Assembly: GCA_041557595.1 (NCBI GenBank)
Contig: JBFFGE010000015.1
Coordinates: 1 to 42,827, forward strand
DNA length: 42,827 nucleotides
Direction of reading: 5' to 3'
Source of the DNA: JAOTYV01 sp041557595
GTDB lineage: Bacteria > Pseudomonadota > Alphaproteobacteria > UBA8366
A program made the translations under genes and the position numbers. A model generated the notes under the pieces. That model was not told where the DNA came from. It saw nothing but the letters and a program-made list of their open reading frames with translations, and ran no database searches. Positions 32,813 to 41,421 of this stretch are shown piece after piece. Each line of letters opens with the position of its first letter. Position 1 is the first letter of the stretch.

Positions 32813-32891
32813 GTTTCGTGTCGCGTCACTTCAGGTTCTTCGGTCGATCGGCGCGCGAACGCAAACGAAAGTTCTACAGGAGACATTGTCG

Positions 32892-33812
32892 ATGAGAGAG
32901 ATCTGTCGCGGACTCAAATTCCCGGAAGGGCCGATCGCCATGCCCGACGGGTCGATCTTGCTGGTCGAGATTCAGGCCGGCACGCTAACCCGCGTGCTCC
33001 CGGACGGCACCCGCGAAGTGGCGGCGGAGTGCGGCGGGGGGCCGAATGGCGCGGCAATGGGGCCGGACGGCCGGGTTTATGTGTGCAACAACGGCGGGTT
33101 CGTCTGGATCGAGGACGGCCCCTTCCTGCGCAGCGGCGACGTTCGCCCCGACAACTACACCGGCGGCAGCATTCAGGCGGTCGATCTCAAGACCGGGGCC
33201 GTCGAGACACTCTATACCGAGTGCAACGGCGAAAACCTGAAGGGACCGAACGATATCGTGTTCGACGCGGAGGGCGGCTTCTACTTCACCGATCTCGGCC
33301 GGCGCAGGGGACGTCAGATCGATCGCGGCGCCGTCTACTATGCCCGCCCGGACGGCAGCAGCATTTCCGAAATCGTGTTCCCGATCGATACGCCCAACGG
33401 CATCGGCCTCTCGGCGGATGAAAAGACTTTGTATGTCGCGGAAACCCATGGCGCGAGAATTTGGGCCTGGGATATCGAAGCGCCGGGAAAATTGAGCGCG
33501 GCGCCGCACCCGTTGTTCCCGGGACGGCTGCACTACAGCTTCGGCGGGTATCAACGCCTGGATTCGCTGGCGCTCGACAGTGAGGGAAATGTCGTTGTCG
33601 CGACCCTGGGAACCGGATGCGTCTCGGCGGTTTCTCCGGAAGGGGAGCTCCGCGCCGTCGTGCCCGTGCCGGAATTCGATATCATGGTGACCAATATCTG
33701 CTTCGGCGGTCCGGACCTTCGCAAGGCCTACATCACCTCCGCGGGGCTCGGCATTCTCTACGAGGCGGATTGGCACTGCCCGGGACTACCGTTGAACTTC
33801 CTGAATCGCTGA
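32892..33812 (+). CDS. SMP-30/gluconolactonase-family protein
   Basis: The 306-residue protein is a six-bladed beta-propeller lactonase of the SMP-30/gluconolactonase family. Metal-ligand segments are FPEGP (Glu12), GPNDIVFDAEGGFYFTD in the middle and the LDSLALDSEGNVVVATLGTG stretch near the third quarter. Such enzymes open sugar or other lactones with one divalent metal. I prefer the ATG at 32892 over TTG 32886 because AGGAGA (32878-32883) is eight bases before the ATG. It is followed 45 bases later by the HCCA-isomerase-like gene. Confidence 0.9.
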   Translation: MREICRGLKFPEGPIAMPDGSILLVEIQAGTLTRVLPDGTREVAAECGGGPNGAAMGPDGRVYVCNNGGFVWIEDGPFLRSGDVRPDNYTGGSIQAVDLKTGAVETLYTECNGENLKGPNDIVFDAEGGFYFTDLGRRRGRQIDRGAVYYARPDGSSISEIVFPIDTPNGIGLSADEKTLYVAETHGARIWAWDIEAPGKLSAAPHPLFPGRLHYSFGGYQRLDSLALDSEGNVVVATLGTGCVSAVSPEGELRAVVPVPEFDIMVTNICFGGPDLRKAYITSAGLGILYEADWHCPGLPLNFLNR

Positions 33813-33857
33813 TGTCCGCGTTGCCGGCCGGCATCCAGGGTACGAAGGGGGCCGATC

Positions 33858-34454
33858 ATGAGACAACGCATTGAGGCCTTCTATGGGCCGTCCTCGCCCT
33901 GGGCCTATTTCGGCGCGCCGCGCCTGTACGAGATCGCGGACCGGCACGGCTGCGATCTGGTGCTTCGTCCGATCCGGGTTATCCAGGAGAACGGCGGCAT
34001 CATGCTGCGGACACGGCCGCAGCCCCGCCAGGATTATCACGCGGTCGAACTCGACCGTTGGCGGGACTATCTGGGCATGCCGCTCAATCTGCGTCCGAAG
34101 TTTTATCCGTGTCGTTCGATCGTACCGGCGGCCTGCACCATGATCGCCGCCCAGCGTGCGGGCTACGATGCGCGCCGGCTCAGCTTTGCGATCCAGCGGG
34201 CGTTATGGGCCGAGGATCGCGACGTCGCGGATATCGACACCCTCCGGTCGATCGCCGAAGAGCAGGATATCCCCGATCCCGACGAACTGATCGTCGAGCA
34301 CTGGCCCCGGACAATCCTCGATGAATGGGACGGCAACCTCGCGGAAGCCGTCAGGATCGGGATCTTCGGGACGCCGACCTATGTCGTCGACGGAACGCTT
34401 TACTGGGGACAGGATCGCCTCGCGTTTCTGGAGCGCGCCTTGGCCGGCACGTGA
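33858..34454 (+). CDS. 2-hydroxychromene-2-carboxylate isomerase-like DsbA-fold protein
   Basis: The 198-residue protein belongs to the DsbA-like/kappa-class GST family typified by 2-hydroxychromene-2-carboxylate isomerase, a glutathione-dependent step in naphthalene breakdown. YGPSSPWAYFG (9-19) provides the active-site Ser in place of a CxxC motif, and IFGTPTYVVDG near 170-180 is the cis-Pro loop. Length is normal. It shares a likely transcript with the SMP-30 lactonase. Whether the substrate is really an aromatic chromene is unknown, although a Rieske oxygenase operon lies nearby. Confidence 0.88.
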   Translation: MRQRIEAFYGPSSPWAYFGAPRLYEIADRHGCDLVLRPIRVIQENGGIMLRTRPQPRQDYHAVELDRWRDYLGMPLNLRPKFYPCRSIVPAACTMIAAQRAGYDARRLSFAIQRALWAEDRDVADIDTLRSIAEEQDIPDPDELIVEHWPRTILDEWDGNLAEAVRIGIFGTPTYVVDGTLYWGQDRLAFLERALAGT

Positions 34455-34498
34455 CGGAACCGAGAAGGAAGATTGCTCATGCTTGAGCCTTGCAGGCA

Positions 34499-34939
34499 TC
34501 AGTCCCTTTCAGGAGGATTGCGCGGCTGTTCGACGATTTCTTCGTCATCCTCGAACCATTGGTCCACTTTGTCCGAGTAGAAGGCGAGATAACCGGCATA
34601 GGCGTCGCCTTCGTCGAATGGCTCCTCATAGGACCAAACGCAGTTTTCCTCAATTCGATCGCCCACTCGCACGGAGTAGTAGGACGCATGGCCCTTATAC
34701 GGTCAAAAGGAGGTGTGCTCGGTTCGCACCAGAAAATCCATTCGGACGCCGGCGCGTGGAAAGTAATAGATGGGTAAGTGGTTGGTTTCGAGCATGCACA
34801 ATGCATTGGTGGAATCCGCGATGAATTCACCGCCGATTTTCACGCGAATGCGTTTCGGGCATGGCTCCATGTCGACCCGATAGCCGGGCGACTGAGGAAA
34901 TCCCGGTGCCGGGCCCATCGGTTTCCGTTGCTCATCCAT
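34499..34939 (-). pseudogene. DUF427-family gene interrupted by in-frame TGA at a conserved Cys
   Basis: Read straight through, the frame from ATG 34939 to TGA 34499 encodes 146 positions of a DUF427 protein: RIRVKIGGEFIADSTNAL, ETNHLPIYYFPRAGVRMDFL, TEHTSF, TGA, PYKGHASYYSVRVGDRIEEN, VWSYEEPF and DKVDQWFEDDEE. The family normally has CPxKG at this point, so codon 79 (34703-34705) is TGA where TGC or TGT encodes the conserved Cys. The other 67 downstream codons are intact and unshifted. The simplest reading is a recent nonsense mutation; a selenocysteine codon or readthrough is an alternative. AGGAG precedes the start by nine bases. It is convergent with the isomerase gene. Confidence 0.8.
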
Positions 34940-35057
34940 TCGATCCGCTCCTTTTCGCCGGCGCTTAAGGCGTGACGGGTTGCAGGAAGCTTGAACGCTA
35001 CCATGGCTGCGGGACGTGCCTCAATCGTAGCGGATTTGCGGTCTTGCCTCCGATGCG

Positions 35058-35429
35058 TCACCGCAGCATCCATTCTCCGGAAGGAGTCTTGCAACGTTCG
35101 AAATTCAGTGTACTCGAATGATCCTGGTTTTTCTCCGTAATGGAATGCTTGATCGTCCGGCATTGCATGCCTTGGTATTCGTATCGCTTGATGAGCGTGA
35201 CCGCGCCGCTATTGCCGCTCTTCGCGTTGGCCCACCGCTTGGTCGTGGTGAGCGCCAGGTCGTCGTCCTGATAGAGCGAGGCCGATGTTTCCTTCATCAT
35301 CGCGACGTCTTCGGGCGTCAGGTTGTTGGCGAATGTTCCGAATATGTCGAGCTGCGCCCGGGCCGGAGGTAAATGTGCGGCCATTCCGCAAAGGACAGCG
35401 AGAACCGCAAGGATCGATTGATGCCGCAT
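35058..35429 (-). CDS. Secreted hypothetical protein, 17-kDa-surface-antigen-like tail
   Basis: The 123-residue product begins with a signal peptide (HQSILAVLAVLCGMAAHLPP then ARAQ). The mature part has an acidic helix (LTPEDVAMMKETSASLYQDD) and a C-terminal region GAVTLIKRYEYQGMQCRTIK, followed by a second Cys and a final GEWMLR. The C-terminal pattern is like the tail of rickettsial 17-kDa surface-antigen-type proteins. The ATG at 35429 is preferred because GGAG lies seven bases upstream and it places the signal peptide at the N terminus. It probably resides in the periplasm or outer membrane. Function unknown. Confidence 0.75.
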   Translation of the reverse strand: MRHQSILAVLAVLCGMAAHLPPARAQLDIFGTFANNLTPEDVAMMKETSASLYQDDDLALTTTKRWANAKSGNSGAVTLIKRYEYQGMQCRTIKHSITEKNQDHSSTLNFERCKTPSGEWMLR

Positions 35430-35672
35430 CGGATGCTCCAGCAGTTTCATGGCAGTCGAATTCAGTGTCCTGGTGTGTGAATCGCGACGGTGACCCGCAC
35501 ACGACCAAGACTTGCCCAAACACGGATGAAGATGCGTTGACTTGTATCAGTCTGGCCTGAGCGATCGCCGTTCGCGAACTGTCATGTTGGGTCTAGACTA
35601 AAGTGCGGCGAGCAGGGGGCCACCGTGTTCGGGCGCCCGGCTCAAATTCAGCGTAACGCAGGGAGAAACACT

Positions 35673-36698
35673 GTGACGGACATTCAATTCGGTTTGATGA
35701 TACGGGGCCAGTTCCCGCAGGAAGAAGACATGGCCGTGCGATTCGAGGAAATGGTCGAACAAGTGCGGCTGATGGACCGGCTGGGGTTCGCATCGCTCAC
35801 CAAGGGCATGCACTATTCCTCCAACCCGCTGCAATCCTTCAACCAGCTCGTGTTTCATTCGCGCATGGCGGCCGAATCGTCCAATCTGCGGCTGAATTTC
35901 GGGATCATCCTCCTGTCGTTGCATCAACCCTTGGATATCGCCGAACAATTGGCGTCGCTCGATGTGATGACCGGCGGGCGCGTCATCTTCGGAGCGGCGT
36001 TGGGGTATCGCGAAGTGGAGTTGGCGGCCTTCGGCGTCCAGCGCAAACAGATCGTCCGCCGCTTCACCGAAAATATCGAGGCGATCAAACGCCTCTGGAC
36101 CGAGGACACGGTATCCATGAAGGGCTCGTTCTTCGAACTGCTGGACGCCAATGTGTCGGTGAAGCCGGTGCAGGACCCGTATCCGCCGATCTGGATCGGC
36201 GCCAACGCGGACCCGGCCATCGAACGGGCGGCGCGAATCGGGGATTGCTGGTACGTCAACCCGCACAACCGGATGGATACGATCCAGCATCAGGTCGATG
36301 TCTATAAACGCGCCCTGGATGCGGCCGGCAAACCGTTTCCGGCGGAATTCCCCGGACGGCGCGAATGCTTCGTCGCCGGGTCACGCGACGAGGCCATTCG
36401 CCTGTGCCGGCCCTATCTCGCCAAGAAATACGAGGTCTACCATGCATGGGGGCAGGACAAGGTGATGCCTGAAGGGGACAACGATCTCGGCCTCGACTTC
36501 GATGAGCTCATCCAGGACCGGTTCTTCCTCGGTGGACCCGACGAAGTCGCCGAACAGATCATCGCCTACACGAAACAAACCGGCATCAATCATCACGTGC
36601 TGAGTTGCCAGTGGCCCGGCATGCCGCAGAACATGGTGCTGGATGCGCTGCAACTGCTGGCCGAAGAGGTGTTTCCCCGCGTCCGTCAGGGCCTGTGA
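35673..36698 (+). CDS. LLM-class flavin-dependent oxidoreductase
   Basis: The 341-residue protein is a luciferase-like monooxygenase (TIM-barrel, F420 or FMNH2-dependent). TDIQFGLMIRGQFPQ starts the barrel, LASLDVMTGGRVIFGAALGY near 105-124 is the typical strand-loop, and PPIWIGANADPAIERAARIG near 188-207 is the phosphate-binding part. It would oxidise a ketone, amine or sulfonate using reduced flavin from a separate reductase. GTG at 35673 has GGGAG seven bases upstream; the earlier ATG frame start at 35625 has none. It is convergent with the GMC oxidoreductase gene. Confidence 0.9.
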   Translation: MTDIQFGLMIRGQFPQEEDMAVRFEEMVEQVRLMDRLGFASLTKGMHYSSNPLQSFNQLVFHSRMAAESSNLRLNFGIILLSLHQPLDIAEQLASLDVMTGGRVIFGAALGYREVELAAFGVQRKQIVRRFTENIEAIKRLWTEDTVSMKGSFFELLDANVSVKPVQDPYPPIWIGANADPAIERAARIGDCWYVNPHNRMDTIQHQVDVYKRALDAAGKPFPAEFPGRRECFVAGSRDEAIRLCRPYLAKKYEVYHAWGQDKVMPEGDNDLGLDFDELIQDRFFLGGPDEVAEQIIAYTKQTGINHHVLSCQWPGMPQNMVLDALQLLAEEVFPRVRQGL

Positions 36699-36715
36699 GG
36701 GTTGGCGAGGGCACC

Positions 36716-38341
36716 CTAAGGTGGGTTTGCGGTCTCCGCGGTGCGCCCTCGAATGAGGTCGGCGCCCTTTTCGGCGATGGCGATGGTGGAGGCGAAGGTG
36801 TTGGCCGAGGGCAGCATCGGCATGATCGAGGCGTCGACGACCCGCAGGTTCTGGACGCCGTGCACCCGTAATGCGTCGTCCACGACGCAGCGCGCGTCGT
36901 CCGCCGGCCCCATGCGGCACGTGCCCACCAGGTGATATCCGGTGTTGCCGCGTCGCCGCGCGAAGTCGAGCAGCTCGTCATCCGTGTCGACATCGGCGCC
37001 GGGCAGGGTCTCGCTCTCGAAATAGGGCGCCATTTCGGGACGGCTCAACAGCGTCCGCGCCAGCCGCAGCCCCGCCAGCGTGATCCGCTTGTCGGTCTCG
37101 GCGGCGAGATAGTTGGGTTGCACGACCGGTGCGTCGGCGGGATCGCGCGAGGTGGCGCGCACATAGCCGGAACTCTCGGGCCGCGGCTGGGCGGCGCCGC
37201 AGGTCATGCCCGGGTGATCGTCGAGCACATAGACGCGTCCATCCCGATAGCTGCCGGGCGTGAACAGGATGCGCAGATCGCTGTCGTCCAGGTCGGGGTG
37301 GGATTTGCCGTGCACGAAGGCGATTGTGGGACAGATGGCGAGCACGCTGGGTTTGCCGCTTGCCCATTTGGCGATTTCCAGGGGAAGCTGGGGCCAGCTC
37401 GCGTATTCGTTGATCGTGCGCACGTTGCGGGCGCGTGCCGTCATGCGCACGGAGTAGTGGTCGCGCAGGTTCTCGCCGACCCCCGGCAGGTCCACGTGGA
37501 CGGGAATCCCGAGATCGTTCAGCAGCGCCGCCGGTCCGATCCCGGAAAGCTGCAACAATTTCGGCGAATTGACCGCGCCTGCGCTCAGGATGACTTCGCG
37601 CCGCGCCTGCACCAGATGCTCCGCGCCGGATTTGTCCCGATAACGGACGCCCGTCGCCGTGCGCCCCTCCAGGACGATATCCACGACCTGGGCGCCGGTG
37701 CGCAGCGAGATGGATTGCCGCTTAAGCGCGGGACGCAGGAAGGCCTTTGCCGCGCTCACCCGCTTGCCCTCGTGGATGTAGCGCTGGAAGTATCCCGCAC
37801 CGAACTGGCGGCCGGCGTTGTAGTCGGGAATTCGCGGAATTCCCATGCCCTCGGCCGCGTCCAGGAATGCCTCGGCGAGCGGGTTAATCCAATCGAGGTC
37901 GGTGATCGGCAGCTCGCCGCTGCGCCCGCGAAAGCGGTCGTCGCCGGGACCGAGGCGACGTTCCGAACGCTTGAAGTAGGGCAGCAGGTCGTCGAACCCC
38001 CAGCCGCGATTGCCCATCTGCGCCCAGGTATCGAAATCCGCCGCCTGGCCGCGGTTGTAGACCATGCCGTTGATCGAACTCGAACCGCCCAGCACCTTGC
38101 CTTGCGGCACCGCGACCGAGCGTCCGCCGAGCGCCGCCGACGGTTCGGTGGAAAACGGCCAAACGAACCGGTCGCCGTAGAGCGTCTTCACGAAACCGGC
38201 CGGGATGGCAATGAACGGATGCCGGTCGTTGCCGCCCGCCTCCAGCACGCAAACGCTGGTGCCCGCGTCCTCGGTCAGGCGATTGGTCAGTACGCAGCCG
38301 GCCGCCCCGGCGCCGACCACGATGTAGTCGAATATGTCCAA
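36716..38341 (-). CDS. GMC-family oxidoreductase (choline dehydrogenase-like)
   Basis: The 541-residue protein has the GMC layout: FAD-binding DYIVVGAGAAGCVLTNRLTE at the N terminus, KVLGGSSSINGMVYNRG (GMC signature 1), AGAVNSPKLLQLSGIGP (signature 2) and the C-terminal active-site regions YHLVGTCRMGP and PSANTFASTIAIAEKGADLI. It would oxidise an alcohol to an aldehyde using FAD. I start at TTG 38341 (GGGGAA upstream), which gives the family length; longer readings run into the SDR gene in another frame. It is the last gene of the five-gene minus-strand operon, 53 bases after the SDR gene. Confidence 0.9.
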   Translation of the reverse strand: MDIFDYIVVGAGAAGCVLTNRLTEDAGTSVCVLEAGGNDRHPFIAIPAGFVKTLYGDRFVWPFSTEPSAALGGRSVAVPQGKVLGGSSSINGMVYNRGQAADFDTWAQMGNRGWGFDDLLPYFKRSERRLGPGDDRFRGRSGELPITDLDWINPLAEAFLDAAEGMGIPRIPDYNAGRQFGAGYFQRYIHEGKRVSAAKAFLRPALKRQSISLRTGAQVVDIVLEGRTATGVRYRDKSGAEHLVQARREVILSAGAVNSPKLLQLSGIGPAALLNDLGIPVHVDLPGVGENLRDHYSVRMTARARNVRTINEYASWPQLPLEIAKWASGKPSVLAICPTIAFVHGKSHPDLDDSDLRILFTPGSYRDGRVYVLDDHPGMTCGAAQPRPESSGYVRATSRDPADAPVVQPNYLAAETDKRITLAGLRLARTLLSRPEMAPYFESETLPGADVDTDDELLDFARRRGNTGYHLVGTCRMGPADDARCVVDDALRVHGVQNLRVVDASIMPMLPSANTFASTIAIAEKGADLIRGRTAETANPP

Positions 38342-38394
38342 AGTCGAATTCCCCGCCGAACCGTCAGCCGTCCCTCCCTTGGGTGCAGGCCGCC

Positions 38395-39141
38395 TTAGAA
38401 CTGGTTCACCACGCCGCCGTTGACCTGCAGCATTTGTCCGTTGATGAAGCCGCCCTGTTCGGAGACCAACAGATCGACCATGGCGGCAATGTCGTCGGCA
38501 GTGCCGAGGCGGCCGACCGGGTTGGCCTTGAGCAGCGCCTGCATGCGCGGCGTCGAGGTATCGGCGGAGACGTCCGGAATGGTGCCGGGAGAGATGATGT
38601 TTGTGGTCACGCCCTGGCGTCCGAATTCCTTCGAGAGCGATTTGGTCATGCCCCAAAGCGCGTGTTTCGAGACGCTGACCGCCGATTTTCCCGCATAGCC
38701 CTGCTGCGCATTCATGCCGGTGAAGTTGATGACGCGGCCCCATCCCTTGGCCAGCATGCCGGGAATGCAGGCCCGTGCGAGATGGAATGCGGAGTTGAAA
38801 TTGATGTCGATGATCTTGCCCCATTCCTCCTCGGAAATCGTGAGAAAGTCGCCGTCGGTTCGGATTGCCGCGTTGTTGACCAGCACGTCGACGCTGCCGA
38901 ATGTGTCGATGGCGGATTTGGCCATCGCCAGCACCTTGTCGCGGTTGCCGATGTCGCACATCTCGATTATCGATTCCGCGCCAAGCTCGCCGACCTTTGC
39001 CGCGACTTCTTCGCAGGCCGCCCGGTCGCGCGAGCCGTTGAGGACGATGTTGTAACCGGCTTTCGCCAGGTGCAGCGCGATGGCTCTGCCGATATTCCTG
39101 CCCGATCCGGTGATGAGGGCGGTGCGTTTGTCCTGCGCCAT
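38395..39141 (-). CDS. SDR-family protein lacking the canonical catalytic Tyr
   Basis: The 248-residue protein has an intact SDR cofactor motif TGSGRNIG (11-18), VNNAA near 88-92 and the C-terminal GGFINGQMLQVNGG. In the catalytic stretch FTGMNAQQGYAGKSAVSVSK the Lys159 is kept, but the Tyr position four residues before it is Val155, and the Ser position reads Thr/Gly. The only nearby Tyr (149) is misplaced. It may bind NAD(P) without classical dehydrogenase activity or use a different residue. It lies between the MaoC and GMC genes in the operon. Confidence 0.88.
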   Translation of the reverse strand: MAQDKRTALITGSGRNIGRAIALHLAKAGYNIVLNGSRDRAACEEVAAKVGELGAESIIEMCDIGNRDKVLAMAKSAIDTFGSVDVLVNNAAIRTDGDFLTISEEEWGKIIDINFNSAFHLARACIPGMLAKGWGRVINFTGMNAQQGYAGKSAVSVSKHALWGMTKSLSKEFGRQGVTTNIISPGTIPDVSADTSTPRMQALLKANPVGRLGTADDIAAMVDLLVSEQGGFINGQMLQVNGGVVNQF

Positions 39142-39231
39142 GGGGTGATCCTCCTGCGGCGTTAATATTGATTGATGTGTGTGGCTCCGCTCATAGCCGA
39201 GATTTGCCGGTGGCGACAGTCCGATACGGGG

Positions 39232-39672
39232 TTAGAGTGCTTGTTCGAGCATTTCGCCGATCATGACCACCTCGTCGCGCTGGTTCTTGGTCTCGATTTC
39301 GAAGCGAATGCGTTTTCGGGCGTCGATTTTTTCGACCAGACGCACGGTGGTGGTGATCGTGTCGCCCGCGACCACGGGGCGGATGTATTTCGACGAGGTG
39401 GACAGCAGCGCGGTGCGGATCTTCCAGCGTTCGCAGAATTGCACGAGCGGCCGAGACATCAGTGCGGTCGTCATGACGCCGTGCGCGATGCGGTCGGGGT
39501 AGGGGGTGTTGGCGCGCGCCCAGTCGCCGTCCATGTGGATCGGGTTGAAGCTCTTGATCGCGCCGGCAAACGCATCGATCGCCGCACCGTCGATCAGTTG
39601 CGCACTCGATTCCGTCGCGCCGAGAGGCAGCGCTTCATAGGTTCCGGTCCAGGCTTCGGTCACCATCCCCAT
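39232..39672 (-). CDS. MaoC-like hydratase
   Basis: The 146-residue hot-dog protein has the R-specific hydratase motif FNPIHMDGDWARANTP with the catalytic Asn/His pair, followed by DRIAHGVMTTALMSRP and the central VVAGDTITTTVRLVEKI strands. Such proteins hydrate enoyl-CoA thioesters. The ATG at 39672 (GAGG five bases upstream) is preferred over one two codons later. It starts seven bases after the upstream cupin gene ends, so the two are clearly co-transcribed and perhaps translationally coupled. Confidence 0.88.
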   Translation of the reverse strand: MGMVTEAWTGTYEALPLGATESSAQLIDGAAIDAFAGAIKSFNPIHMDGDWARANTPYPDRIAHGVMTTALMSRPLVQFCERWKIRTALLSTSSKYIRPVVAGDTITTTVRLVEKIDARKRIRFEIETKNQRDEVVMIGEMLEQAL

Positions 39673-39679
39673 GTCCGCC

Positions 39680-40252
39680 TCAAACGACCTTGTCGCGCTT
39701 GGGATTGAGCCGGACATAGGCGTTGCTCTCCGGCTTGTAGTACGCGCGGTCGTCCTTGTAGCGTCCCCCGACGATGGTTACCGACCAGGTATCGTCGGTC
39801 AGTGCGGTGAAGCTGTGAATTTCCGTCGGCGGGGCGACGATGGCCATGTCGTTGCGTTCGAGTACCCTGTCGTCGACGATTTCGAGTTCGGCGTATCCCT
39901 CCGTGGCGCCGTCATCCTTTCGGTCATAGACGACGTGCTTGAGTTGTCCGCTGTAGATCGCGAGCGCTTCCCAGACGCCGTGATCGTGCGGCGGAATGTA
40001 TTTGTCCTTCGGCAGGTGGTCGAAAGTGATCGACATCTCACCGTCGTAATATAGATACCGCGACGTCTCGATATGGTTTCCTTCGCGTTTGACGCCGGCA
40101 TTGCTCAGATCGCTGGCGAGGATCTTCGACAAGGGCGCGCGCAAACCGTTCAGGATCTTGGCACCGTCGGACCCGTGCAGTGCGACCTGCCGCCGCACTT
40201 CCTGCGCCAGGTCGCGAATGGTGTAGGGGGGGGCGGCGACGGTGCTTGCCAT
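39680..40252 (-). CDS. Cupin protein, cysteine dioxygenase-like
   Basis: The 190-residue protein is a single cupin with the motif PPHDHGVWEALAIYSGQLKH (His89, His91, Glu95) and later APPTEIHSFTAL (His146), giving a three-His iron site like that of cysteine and 3-mercaptopropionate dioxygenases. It would then oxidise a thiol to a sulfinate, but other cupin substrates are possible. The ATG at 40252 has AGGAG seven bases upstream; the ORF could be extended to 40303 but without a ribosome binding site. It is the second gene of the operon, 95 bases after the ATP-grasp-like gene. Confidence 0.82.
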   Translation of the reverse strand: MASTVAAPPYTIRDLAQEVRRQVALHGSDGAKILNGLRAPLSKILASDLSNAGVKREGNHIETSRYLYYDGEMSITFDHLPKDKYIPPHDHGVWEALAIYSGQLKHVVYDRKDDGATEGYAELEIVDDRVLERNDMAIVAPPTEIHSFTALTDDTWSVTIVGGRYKDDRAYYKPESNAYVRLNPKRDKVV

Positions 40253-40347
40253 GATAGGGCTCCTGCAGTGTCGGTTCGGATATGCGCGATTGTAACCCGC
40301 CAACTATACGGCGATTTGAAACGGGGCGACAAATGGCGGCGCCGCCG

Positions 40348-41421
40348 TCAGCGCGCCGCTTCAAGGCGCATGCGCATTTCCTCGGCGAGCGGCGCGAGTG
40401 CCTCGTCGGGAAAGGGATATACCGAGCTGACATTGATCTCGCACAGGACATGGGTATCGTCGCCGTCCGAAGTCTTCGGTCCGTACAGGAAGTCCGCGTC
40501 CCAGATAACCGGCAACTGTTCCCGGTCGAGTCCGAGCGTCCGGCACAGCGCGGGCAGCCATTCGGTCTCCATCTTGATTTTCAGCGGCTGAAAATCCGGC
40601 CGGGTCGGCGGATAGTAGAGACGCGGTCCTGGTTCCGGCGCCGTATCGGGGGGCGCATCGGGCGCCGCGGTAAACAGCGCGTTGACGCGTTGTTCGCCGA
40701 AGCCGGCGACCCGGTCGCCGACGAGGTAGCAGCGCACCATGCCGTCGGTCAATCGCGGCTGGTAGAGTTGATCGATCATCTGACCGCCGGCCGAAAAATG
40801 CGGTTCGCAATGGCCGAGAAAGTCTTGCAGCAACATTCGCTCTTCCACACTGCCGCGCTTCGCGTAGCGGACTCTTACCGGGGTATCGGGCGCCAGCGCC
40901 GTTGCGCCAACCGCCGCCGGCGCCGCCGGTTCGATCTTCCAGACGCCGTCGCCGCTGCTTCCCCGGTCGTTCTTGAGCACGCGGGGCGCGCCGGCGGCCA
41001 GGCAGCGCGGCAATTCGTCTCGCAAGGCGGCCATTGTCGGGTAGAGACGGGTGTCGCAACCCCAGCTCATCGAGCGCGTGCGGAACAGCACTTGCTTCGT
41101 GCCCATCTTGCCGATGATTTCGGGATGCGCGCTGACGAAAACGCCCTGGGCGGCGATGTCGGTCAGCATTGCATCGAGGGTCGAACGGTCGCGGTTTCCC
41201 TCGATCGGATTGACCCAGACCAGGACACCGTCGACGCCGAGCACCTGCGCGCGCACGTCACGGACGGCCGCATCCGTATAGGGCGCCGCCTCGACCTCGA
41301 AACCGAGTTGGCGCAGCGCGGCGGCGATGCCTGCATAGCGCGTGTTCTCGATCTTGATGGACTCAGAGGTACCGGCCGGAGCCGAAAACAGGATCGCCAC
41401 GCGGTGATGTAAAGACGCCAT
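40348..41421 (-). CDS. Cj0069-like ATP-grasp-type protein
   Basis: The 357-residue product resembles the Cj0069 family, whose architecture suggests an ATP-grasp ligase. Segments include GVLVWVNPIEGNRDRSTLDA, AHPEIIGKMGTKQVLFRTRS, the lysine/glycine loop PRVLKNDRGSSGDGVWKIE and the terminal CEINVSSVYPFPDEA, where Glu and Asn would bind magnesium. It would form an amide or thioester using ATP; the partners are unknown. The ATG at 41421 lies 11 bases from GGGGAGG; a TTG at 41430 is too close to that site. It leads the operon with thiol-dioxygenase-like cupin, MaoC, SDR and GMC genes. Confidence 0.78.
   Translation of the reverse strand: MASLHHRVAILFSAPAGTSESIKIENTRYAGIAAALRQLGFEVEAAPYTDAAVRDVRAQVLGVDGVLVWVNPIEGNRDRSTLDAMLTDIAAQGVFVSAHPEIIGKMGTKQVLFRTRSMSWGCDTRLYPTMAALRDELPRCLAAGAPRVLKNDRGSSGDGVWKIEPAAPAAVGATALAPDTPVRVRYAKRGSVEERMLLQDFLGHCEPHFSAGGQMIDQLYQPRLTDGMVRCYLVGDRVAGFGEQRVNALFTAAPDAPPDTAPEPGPRLYYPPTRPDFQPLKIKMETEWLPALCRTLGLDREQLPVIWDADFLYGPKTSDGDDTHVLCEINVSSVYPFPDEALAPLAEEMRMRLEAAR

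Noticed and set aside
34477..34830. Minus-strand frame suggesting a frameshift in the DUF427 gene
   Set aside because: The true downstream coding is in the original frame after a single TGA, so there is a stop codon and not a frameshift.
36932..38398. Long plus-strand frame of 488 codons opposite the GMC oxidoreductase
   Set aside because: Antisense shadow of a gene with intact FAD-binding and GMC signatures; the shadow product is Arg/Val/His-rich with no motif.
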